From: Panorpa germanica
Lineage: Eukaryota > Arthropoda > Insecta > Mecoptera > Panorpidae
Assembly: GCA_963678705.1 (NCBI GenBank)
Contig: OY783208.1
Location: forward strand, 21,602,207-21,666,206
Length of the DNA: 64,000 nucleotides
Direction: 5' to 3'
The position numbers and the translations under genes are program-made. The notes under the pieces are model-generated. The model was not told the DNA's origin and made no database searches. It saw only the letters and a program-made list of their open reading frames with translations. Position 1 is the first letter of the stretch; each line of letters starts with the position of its first letter. This document shows positions 22,408 through 31,425 of this stretch, piece after piece.

Positions 22408-23253
22408 CCCAGTAAACAATTTGGTGAAGTGCCCTATTTAGTGAAGTTCGAGTCACTCGTACAATTCTATTCTAACGCTTTACAAGTTCTCTACCTGTCA
22501 CAGATTTTGTGTTAGTGTTAGAATTTTTTCATAATAATATTCTTTCTTTTTCCAACATCATTCATTAAGTATTTCTGTTTCTTTCCCACATGGATATATT
22601 TTTTTTAAGTTCAAAGTGAGAAAGAAACGAGATGCGTTAGACAAGTAAAATATATTTTTCACCGTTACACTTGTATTCTTGTATAATATTTCGTTCAGTA
22701 CAGTATGTTTAAAGTATATGCTATCCCTTTTCAACAAATATTTCTTTAATGGTAATAGACAGACGCTATCTCCCTCAATCCCCGAATAGAATGTATATAA
22801 ACGAAGATAGTACCTAGCGATGGTAAGACAGAGGTTTTAAACCTAACGCAAACCTGCCGATCGTGGCTTTTTGAATCACCAAAACAATGTAAAAAACTAA
22901 TATAACGAGTATTGTTTAAGATGAATAATATTCATTAAAAAAATCACGATCCGTACTAAAGATTACATCTATTTATTTCTTCATTTAAATATATTTTTGC
23001 AGACTCTAAAAAGTAGAATTCCATTAAGTTTTATACCCCTGCCATCCCTGCTAGTGTCAAGTTTATAACTCCAGTCATAAATCATAAACCTACTCCGCTT
23101 TTAATTCAGCAGTGAACCGTCGTTGCGATGTCTGTAGCTCATAAAAAGGGCCTTTCCTATGAACCACTGAATAGAAAACGAACACGTTCCAGACAAAAAA
23201 CTCATGATATGTAATAGAAATTAAGTAGAATTTACTCCAAAATGTTTACTGGG
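22408..23253. mobile_element. 846-bp non-coding element with CCCAGTAAACA ends
   Basis: Begins cccagtaaacaatttgg and ends ccaaaatgtttactggg, so the termini are inverted repeats of about 17 bases. They are the same type as the MITE at 17768-17986, but the body is four times longer. No transposase frame was seen. Target duplication is unclear (flanks tttt / ttaa). Confidence 0.55.
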
Positions 23254-23524
23254 TTAAGACCATTTCCCGTCATGTTCACATATAATGTGATACACACATA
23301 AATAGAAATAGGTAAACGCCTATACAAAAAACGTTTATACGATATTTTATTTGGCGTGCTGCCTTGTACTGTAAATATATTCCCTCCACTAATAAAATAC
23401 CATAACATTTGATCTTGAAAGGAGATAATGAGTAACATAAATTATTGTTACTGTGTTTAGACGGTAATGTGTCTATAAAATTTCAAAATTAGATGTTTAA
23501 TATTTTGCAGACTAAATTTTAAAA

Positions 23525-23830
23525 CATTCCAGTGCTCATGATGACAATTACTTATTTTACAATAATAATTACATTTATTTATTACTATTTTAATATTCAA
23601 ATAGTGATTTCGTTTATTTTTCGATAGTTCCTGTATAACTTTTATATTGTTTTAGTTTTATTACCTATTTTGTAGCCATGAGAAGTAATAAATTCGTTTG
23701 ACATTTGCTCTTCTTTGCGTGATACTGACACAGACACCCTCCCGGTAATACAGACACCTATAGCTTTACCTATCATTCTAGTAGGTAGTTTGACTCACAG
23801 CTGGTTTCACAGAGAAAGAGACTAAAAAAG
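23525..23830 (+). promoter_or_regulatory. Orphan third copy of the FAR upstream region and 5' exon
   Basis: Aligns with 1130-1400 and 15340-15602 over its length, including tttgactcacag, the tttcacagagaaag box and a donor ag|gtaagc at 23830/23831. Similarity continues weakly to about 23895, where a reversed family A repeat begins. No FAR coding exon follows in the rest of the window, so this is a promoter/leader without its gene, or the start of a unit whose exons were lost. Confidence 0.5.
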
Positions 23831-23961
23831 GTAAGCTATTTTATAATAAATATGTGTGATAACAATTTCATTTTATCTTTACTTTTAAATTGAAACCATC
23901 CAGAACACACTTGTACTGGGCTTGTGTCCTATGTCTTAATTTCTATAAAAGTGTACTATAT

Positions 23962-24717
23962 TGTTGTAAGTACGCATAAGTCGTACTTATCCTTCCTATT
24001 TTTAATATAAATGTTATTTATTTTATAAGAATTATATTACGTTATCTTTAATTTTAGTATTAATATTGTAATAAATAATTATTTGTTTTTAGCGCTTGTA
24101 AACATTGACTCTGGTCTGTGGAGATTTTATATTGTTTTAATGCTGGTAACTCAGTATTGGCATATTGTGATGTGAAATAAATCATTATATATTAATCTGC
24201 ACGCTAGTCAGAAAGTCAGTCTTCTCCTGAGTCTCAAAGCAAGCATTACTATTCGCAACTTCGTACGTATTGAATAGTGAGCACATTTCAACTATTAATT
24301 AAATTATAACACTATAGAATTACATTTTGTTTTATATCTGGCATCTTTATTAATCCAATAAAATACTATTGTAATTAAGTACGCAGATATAATATTACAA
24401 CGAATAAATGATATATTTTAATAAAAGTGTTTGTATTAATAGTAATAAAAAGATACTAATTGTTCAACCGTCGTATGTCGCAACGAGGTTACTTTAGACC
24501 GCTCAAGTATTCTCTAAATTGCAACAATACACCGTCTAAACAAGAATCCTATTAATCATCTTAAGAAAGTTATTCGATTACTACTGTAATTGGTGTTGGA
24601 AGTCGTCAACTGAAGAATCTACTACCAGAAGCTAGCATCCCTGCAGAATGTACTAGTAAGCTGAGTAATCTCCCTCCAGAACGATAAATACACACCATTT
24701 TACAACATTGGTGTCAG
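23962..24717 (+). repeat. 5' LTR of the Gypsy-like element
   Basis: 756 bp, from tgttgtaagtacg to ttttacaaca. It differs from the 3' LTR by a few small indels (for example near 24478-24515) and substitutions. Confidence 0.9.
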
Positions 24718-24718
24718 G

Positions 24719-24736
24719 TGGGGTCTCGAAGAGATA
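24719..24736 (+). other. Probable primer binding site
   Basis: Directly after the 5' LTR comes tggtgtcaggtggggtc. It begins TGG as expected for pairing with a tRNA 3' CCA end, and its complement continues into a T-loop-like ttcga. The tRNA species is not assigned. Confidence 0.55.
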
Positions 24737-25144
24737 TTCCTACACATAAATATCCAAGAGGTACGCCCAAAATTTTTTCTATATATTCTACACCTGGATG
24801 CAGATCAATTAATCTGGATGCCACTACGCCGATGGATTATTTCTAAAATTGCCGAAGAGTACGAGCTAGAACGTCGTTTCATCTGTATTTCACATAATTT
24901 TCTACAAGTCCGGTGGATGCAAAACTACAGCCCGCTGAACCAGAAAAAAAAGAAATCTTTTGCCCCCAGCGAATGGATGGATGCTTCTAGAACATATGGA
25001 ATAATCTAAATCGATGTTAATCGTTTCCAGAACACTGCACACAGCTGTACATAGATCAAAATCGAAAGAATTTTTTTTAAGTATAATAAGACAGTATCTT
25101 TCTTTTTGTATATAATTATTATTATAAATTGATAATTGTATTTT

Positions 25145-25425
25145 TTTTATTAATAGCATTATTTTTAACGAGGCTATCATTTTTTTTTAGTATTATATTC
25201 AGTACTTTTGAATATTTACTATAATCCAAGCATTTTTTTAGTAGCAACGTTGTTAATGAGGCTATTGATATTTTTTTTTAGTATTATATTCAATACTTTT
25301 GAATATTTGCTATAATCCAAGTATTTTTTTGTAGCATCCTTGTCCATCATTGAAGCTATTAATTTTTTTATAGTATTATATCCAATACTTTTGCATATTT
25401 ACTATAATATTTTTTATAATTGTTT
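25145..25425 (+). repeat. About three diverged tandem copies of a ~90-110 bp AT-rich unit
   Basis: The block tttagtattatattc followed by a acttttgaatattt block recurs near 25187, 25276 and 25370, each followed by ctataat. It lies in the untranslated leader of the LTR element, between the primer site and the gag start. Confidence 0.7.
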
Positions 25426-25718
25426 CCGCAATTATACTAATTTATGTTAATATTTTTTTAGAACAACATCTTTTTTTGAACGAGAGGGAATTTTGAAAAG
25501 GAGAAGTAAAGAGCTGAAGCAGTTAGATAGCAGTCTGTTCAATCAGAGAGACTACCTTCCTGTTACAACTGCGGTGTCTGAGCCCCATCGGAAATTTCCT
25601 GTGAGTTACTGTTTTCGCTAACAATTTTTCCTTGTCAGAATCCTATTTTTCGGAGAGTCGTTTATTGGTACAAAATAATCTTTAGTCTGTATATTATATA
25701 TAACTTTAATTAAGTACA

Positions 25719-28256
25719 ATGGCACCGAACGTTCATTCCCTCACATTAGTTGAGAATACAATCAATCTAATTAATGAGTTTTCAAAAAATTTAGAAGTCC
25801 AATCAACATCCTTAACAATAGTTGAATTAAAAATCAAAAACTTAGATAAAGCTTGGGTAAAATATAGTAGTATCGTAGAAGCACTGCTTCCAATTCTAAA
25901 AAATGAAGAAGCTACGGCTATCGTTAGTAAGTCTATGGAAGTTGAAAGTATTTATGACGACACTCTTATTTACTTGTTGAATTATAAGCAAACATTTGAG
26001 AATGATACACATATTGTAGACGACTCAAAAAGCATAGATTCAATAAAAAATCTGAACTTAAGTCCAATGCAACTAACCGTTTTTGATGGAGAATATACTA
26101 ATTGGCAAAGTTTCATGGAATTATTTACAAATTTAATTCGTAATAATAGCAAACTATCAAACATTGAAAAAATGCATTATTTAAAATTAAATTTGACAGG
26201 AGAACCACTCAAACTCATAAAGAATTATCCTTTAACAAACGATAATTATGAAATTGTTTGGAACATCCTTTGTAAACGTTATGACAATAAGGTAGCACTT
26301 ATTGAAACCTGTTTGAACAATTTAATAAACTACAATGTTATACGTTTAGAATCAGAAACTAATATCAAAAATTTTTTAGACGAAATTAATGAATCGATTA
26401 GAGCATTAACCGAGTTGGGAATATATTCTAATCATTCAGATTTTATTTTTATACATTTTTTAAAGACCAAGTTAGATTTTAACACATTAAAGGAATGGGA
26501 AAACAGAAATACTTCTGAATTACCAACCCTAAATGATTTTACGAATTTTCTTGAAACACGGTGGCGCACTCTAGAAAGAAGAAGGCATGTTGAATTTAAA
26601 ACAGATTCAAGTCATTCTATTTCTAGTAGTGAACCAGTTTCAAGTGAACAATTTGCTAACGAAGTCGAAACAAAATTTAAAACTTTTTTTTGTAACTATT
26701 GTAAAAAAAATGGTCATTTAGAGAAATATTGTTTTATCAAGAAGGAAAATGCGGATACGGTATATCCTGTCGCGCAAATTAATATTTGTAGGAGAGATAC
26801 GGTATTTTCAAAACCTTCTGTTTATTGTAAAAGATCAAGACATCTTGAATCTGATGGTCCTCAAGTATCTTTTACTAAAAATACAAAACAAAATTCACGT
26901 TCTTTTTATAATCACCATTTACGTAAATTTAATAGTTTAAATAAAAATATTGAGATTAAAGAAATACAAAATACCAATGATATAACAAATTTTAACTGTA
27001 ACAATGAAAATGTTATTGACAAGCAAACAGCTGACACTGTTCAATTCAGAATAGTCGCAGCCAAAGCAAAGACTGTATCATTTTTATTGGACACTGGTTC
27101 TCAAATTTCTTTAATTAAACAAAATATTTTAAAAAATAATATCAAAATAGATAGTACATCTAAAGTGTTATTAAAGGGAATCTCTGAAGGCACGCCTTAT
27201 ACTTTAGGTTCACTAAAAACTTCTATAATTTTAGATAGTTCTAGGTCGAAACATACTTTTCAGGTTGTGTCAGAGGATTTCCCCATTAAGCATGATGGAA
27301 TCATAGGTTTAGATATTTTACGTACATTTAAAGCAGTAATTAATTTGGAAACAAACAGCGTACAATTCTCACAACGTGGCAAGATATTTGAATTACCATT
27401 AATAAACATAAACAGTATTATCGTTCCAGCACGTACTAGGAAATTAATTCCTATGTCGGGTTCTACGGTAGGAGTTTGTGTAGCCAAGGAATTGCTACCT
27501 GAAGTTTTTTTAGCCAACGCATTAATTAATCCTGTTAATAATACTTTTTATATATCAATAACTAATTCCTCAGCAAAAGATGTAATACTTGACAATTTTA
27601 AACCAGATATTATTCCAATAAATAAATTTAATTTTTACCATTTTTTGAAAAGAAATCCTAACGATCCTAAAAGATCCTTACGACATCTTTTATTTAATAA
27701 TATAGATTTTTCAAATGTTAATTCAAAATACTTAACAGATTTAATGGAAATCTGTAATAATTTTAATAACATATTTTTTTTCCCGGTAGATAAGTTATCT
27801 TGTGCGAGTGCACTGAGTGACTCACCTAACCCTGTAAACATTAAGCCGCATAGATTATCTCATGCGCATAAAGAAATTGTTGAGACGCATATCCAAGAAC
27901 TGTTGGCTAACAACATTATTGAAAAATGCGACTCACAGTTTAACGCACCTCTGTTAATGGTACCTAAAAAAGCAGATGTGTCGGGGAACAAACAATTTTG
28001 CGTTGTAATCGACTATCGTAAACTTAATGAACAGACGACAAGTGATGTTTATACTTTGCCTCTCGTACATGACATACTAGACCAATTTAGTGGTGCAAAA
28101 TATTCTTCTACGATTGATTTAGCTACAAATATATTTACTAGTAATAAACCAAAATTTAAATTAAATTTTGATAGAAGGGTCAATTCTTTTTTTTCACCTA
28201 GAAAGTATACGGTAGTTAATAGGAATAGATTGAAGAGATTTTGTACCAATGAATAA
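25719..28256 (+). CDS. Truncated gag-protease-RT polyprotein, 845 aa
   Basis: One frame with: a DUF1759-like gag segment (about residues 117-260, FDGEYTNWQSF then NYEIVWNILCKRYDN), a CCHC zinc knuckle (from Cys325, CNYCKKNGHLEKYC), a retropepsin (LLDTGSQISLI, catalytic Asp458) and the start of a Ty3/Gypsy-type RT (HIQELLANNIIEKC, IDYRKLNEQTTSDVYTLPL, then SSTIDLAT near residue 797). Just after that first catalytic motif the sequence stops resembling RT, and the frame ends about 40 residues later; the YxDD motif is absent. DUF1759 gag is better known from BEL/Pao elements, so the pairing is unusual. The ATG at 25719 is the first in the frame. Coding is intact up to the deletion, but no functional polymerase can result. 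Confidence 0.85.
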   Translation: MAPNVHSLTLVENTINLINEFSKNLEVQSTSLTIVELKIKNLDKAWVKYSSIVEALLPILKNEEATAIVSKSMEVESIYDDTLIYLLNYKQTFENDTHIVDDSKSIDSIKNLNLSPMQLTVFDGEYTNWQSFMELFTNLIRNNSKLSNIEKMHYLKLNLTGEPLKLIKNYPLTNDNYEIVWNILCKRYDNKVALIETCLNNLINYNVIRLESETNIKNFLDEINESIRALTELGIYSNHSDFIFIHFLKTKLDFNTLKEWENRNTSELPTLNDFTNFLETRWRTLERRRHVEFKTDSSHSISSSEPVSSEQFANEVETKFKTFFCNYCKKNGHLEKYCFIKKENADTVYPVAQINICRRDTVFSKPSVYCKRSRHLESDGPQVSFTKNTKQNSRSFYNHHLRKFNSLNKNIEIKEIQNTNDITNFNCNNENVIDKQTADTVQFRIVAAKAKTVSFLLDTGSQISLIKQNILKNNIKIDSTSKVLLKGISEGTPYTLGSLKTSIILDSSRSKHTFQVVSEDFPIKHDGIIGLDILRTFKAVINLETNSVQFSQRGKIFELPLININSIIVPARTRKLIPMSGSTVGVCVAKELLPEVFLANALINPVNNTFYISITNSSAKDVILDNFKPDIIPINKFNFYHFLKRNPNDPKRSLRHLLFNNIDFSNVNSKYLTDLMEICNNFNNIFFFPVDKLSCASALSDSPNPVNIKPHRLSHAHKEIVETHIQELLANNIIEKCDSQFNAPLLMVPKKADVSGNKQFCVVIDYRKLNEQTTSDVYTLPLVHDILDQFSGAKYSSTIDLATNIFTSNKPKFKLNFDRRVNSFFSPRKYTVVNRNRLKRFCTNE

Positions 28257-28531
28257 AACCTTGACGAATAAGATGGATTTTGTCAGGGATGATTGTTTTG
28301 TGGAGCAGTGTTAACTCTATACGATGGGATCAGAATCGTTGTCGACACTTTGCTTCTCTTTTTGTTTTTTTTCCAGAATTGTAACTCGTATATTTTGTTT
28401 TTATACGTGTCCCTTTTTTTTTGGAAGGGGGTGTTGCGATAGTACGACATCGTCCTATCTTCCTTTTTCTTTTTCTTGGAAAGAAACGCATATGTTTGTT
28501 TAATATGCGTTCCTTTTTTAGGGTTGAAGGG

Positions 28532-29278
28532 TGTTGTAAGTACGCATAAGTCGTACTTATCCTTCCTATTTTTAATATAAATGTTATTTATTTTATAAGA
28601 ATTATATTACGTTATCTTTAATTTTAGTATTAATATTGTAATAAATAATTATTTGTTTTTAGCGCTTGTAAACATTGACTCTGGTCTGTGGAGATTTTAT
28701 ATTGTTTTAATGCTGGTAACTCAGTATTGGCATATTGTGATGTGAAATAAATCATTATATATTAATCTGCACGCTAGTCAGAAAGTCAGTCTTCTCCTGA
28801 GTCTCAAAGCAAGCATTACTATTCGCAACTTCGTACGTATTGAATAGTGAGCACATTTCAACTATTAATTAAATTATAACACTATAGAATTACATTTTGT
28901 TTTATATCTGTCATCTTCGTTAATCTAATAAAATACTATTGTAATTAAGTATGCAGATATAATATTACAACGAATAAATGATATATTTTTATAAAAGTGT
29001 TTGTATTAATAGTAATTAAAAGATACTAATTGTTCAACCGTCGTATGTGCAACGAGGTTATACTTTAGGCCGCTCAAGTATTCTCAAATTGCAACAATAC
29101 ACCGTCTAAACAAGAATCCTATTAATCATCTTAAGAAAGTTATTCGATTACTACTGTAATTGGTGTTGGAAGTCGTCAACTGAAGAATCTACTACCAGAA
29201 GCTAGCATCCCTGCAGAATGTACTAGTAAGCTGAGTAATCTCCCTCCAGAACGATAAATACACACCATTTTTACAACA
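28532..29278 (+). repeat. 3' LTR of the Gypsy-like element
   Basis: 747 bp, preceded by a purine-rich ggttgaaggg tract as expected for plus-strand priming. A second, similar tract (ggaaggggg followed by tgttgcgatagtacgac) lies about 100 bases earlier, at 28421-28450. Confidence 0.88.
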
Positions 29279-29910
29279 ATATATTGATAAAGTGGGTTAC
29301 TAGAACCTCAAATGTACAATTATTTGTTAATAACTCCTTATATGTTAAGAGATATTAACAATTAAAAAAGAAATTTTGTCTCTTTAATTATTAAAGGGAT
29401 TCAATGTTGTAAAGCATTCCAATTGAATGTGATCGCACAACCGCTGTGTTGCTATCTCTTTTATACAATACGCTATATTGTAAAAGAGATAGCATATTCA
29501 TGACAGAACTCTGACAAGTTTTCAGGTTACCAACTCATAAATCTCTGCTATATGTATTTATATATCAATATATCAAATATTATTTACACCTATTTAAAGG
29601 AACAATTAAATTTCAATATTATGTCTGCCTTAACAGGGTTAAATAAAATAAAAACTTATTATTCTTTGCTAACTAAAGCATGCGTACTAGATACACAGGA
29701 CTGCCAACAGCTACAATAAATTACCATAGCACTGACCTAATCAACAAATGACTGACCTATCCCACTACATGTTACGTCATACAAATGGCCGACATCTGTA
29801 GCGCTAAAACTACAATTTTAATTGCTATATCTCCGTCAACATTTAGATATTTAATAAAAGAGACACGCCAATACACATTTATTAACATCAATTGCAATCA
29901 ACAATTGGTA
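29279..29910 (-). repeat. Dispersed repeat family A, longest copy (reversed)
   Basis: Reverse orientation, split from 23905-23961 by the LTR element. In order it shows the agtgggttactagaacct block, an internal hairpin (gctatctcttttatacaat facing attgtaaaagagatagc, near 29450-29490), a block with gaccgacatct-like and tgacgta-like motifs near 29770, and the tatctccgtcaacattta block near 29827. No protein is encoded; the short open frames are unconvincing. Confidence 0.55.
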
Positions 29911-30250
29911 AATCGACCACTAAAAAATGAGTACACAAGCACATTGTTATTGTATTATTTTATGTAATATTATTTATCGAAACTTAATACATTTTTTGGT
30001 ATATTTCTTTACAATAACATTGTGCAGTTGTAGATTTAAGTTTCGGTCAATGAAAAGTTTGTTTAATAAATTCTGGTGGTTGGGTGCGAATGCAGTAAAA
30101 CCTTTAGTTGTTCAACGAGGTTAAAAGTACATACATTTAGGTTTAAAACTATTTTGTGACCTTTTTACCTTCGAGTGAAACATTTCTGAAGACTTATAAA
30201 ATACTGAAACAAATCCATTCATCTTATTCCAAGATTAAATCCTAATTTAA

Positions 30251-30731
30251 GGGGTTATATACAGTTAGCAAGCCGAAAAAAGATATTGATTTTTTGAAAA
30301 GTGATTTTTTAACAATTTTTACTGAGAAGACTTTTAAATGTATTAATGTAAAAATTTGTACACATATTATAATAATAACTCTTAACTGTATTTTAAAATT
30401 TTTGTATTTGTAAAAATAATAATTTGGAAGCTGCTATAGCTGATTTCCAAGAGGTTCTCTGAAACATGGCATCTTGCGGTGACCACGATATCTCTGGACT
30501 GTATCATCTAAAATGAAAAAAAAAACGATTTTCGTTAAAGTAATGTATAATCTAGTAATTAATCGAATGAATAAGAAAAATAAAATTTCGGCTTCTCAAA
30601 AAAAAAAAATTTTCAACTTACATACCTTCAAAAATAATCGCCATATTGACTTGTAATTTTCTGTGTATTTACTCTAATATATGTACATTACGACAATGAT
30701 TTTTTTTTTGATTCTCACTGTATATAACCCC
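30251..30731. mobile_element. 481-bp MITE with TTAA target duplication
   Basis: Ends ggggttatatacagt and actgtatataacccc are exact inverted repeats, flanked by TTAA on each side (30247-30250, 30732-30735). TTAA duplications occur in piggyBac, Kolobok and Sola2 type transposons; the superfamily is not decided. No coding region. The surrounding 29911-31340 holds nothing else I can support. Confidence 0.75.
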
Positions 30732-31341
30732 TTAACTGGTTCATTAACAAAACAAGTAGAAATTAGAGCAAAAAAATAATCAGGCATCTAACAAATAACA
30801 GTGTTCTTAAATAAATAAACAAGAAATGAACAGTGTATCTCAGAATTAGAACTTGTTAAATAAAATATATGTTTTTATAAAATAAAAATATATGTTTTGT
30901 AAATAAAATATATGTTTAAGTACTAATAACGCTATATACCTCTAATAATCAGAAAACGACAAGTCAAATCAAAGTAAATTTATGTTTTAACAAGTAAGGA
31001 TTTAGAACAGAGCAACGGGATGAAAACTTTAGGAACTATAGCGATTCCCTTAAAGTAAATAATATAATGGCCAAGAATGAGGTACTCGAGTTAGACATGG
31101 CACCACTCAAAAAACGCTGTTGTGCCGTTGACAACAAATTGACCGTCCACTGATCACGTGATTCGGCGATGATCTCAATTCTGATAACTCGTACTCAATC
31201 TCTAATCATTTATTTCTTAATATAGAATTACCATACTTACAAACATCATGTTCTTATCACTCTGACGTTATACGCGTGACCTCTCACCTTGTTTACGCGA
31301 TTATTTACACTTTGAACCAGTTTATCATCCGTCAATTCGAC

Positions 31342-31347
31342 TATAAG
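31342..31347 (+). promoter_or_regulatory. Candidate TATA box of the lectin gene
   Basis: TATAAG lies 84 bases before the start codon at 31426, a plausible distance for a short 5'UTR. No other promoter element was confirmed. Confidence 0.35.
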
Positions 31348-31425
31348 ATGCCTGGACCAACTGGCCTAACGACAATTACAAGTGAACGCGATAAAGTGAA
31401 ACACAAAATAATCTAATACAGAACA

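Larger units (their letters stand above)
23962..29278 (+). mobile_element. LTR retrotransposon (Ty3/Gypsy-like RT), internally deleted
   Basis: Two LTRs (23962-24717 and 28532-29278) with tgttgtaag...acaaca ends bracket a primer-site-like leader, one long gag-pol frame and purine-rich tracts. A 4-bp duplication ATAT flanks it (23958-23961, 29279-29282). It sits inside a reversed family A repeat, whose halves rejoin cleanly when the element is removed. Most of RT and all of RNase H and integrase are missing, so it could move only with help. The two LTRs differ by a scatter of substitutions and small indels, so insertion is not very recent. Confidence 0.92.

Noticed and set aside
25145-25425. 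Regularly spaced repeats considered as a CRISPR-like array.
   Set aside because: Units are long, diverged and AT-rich, inside a eukaryotic retrotransposon leader; there are no constant repeats with unique spacers.
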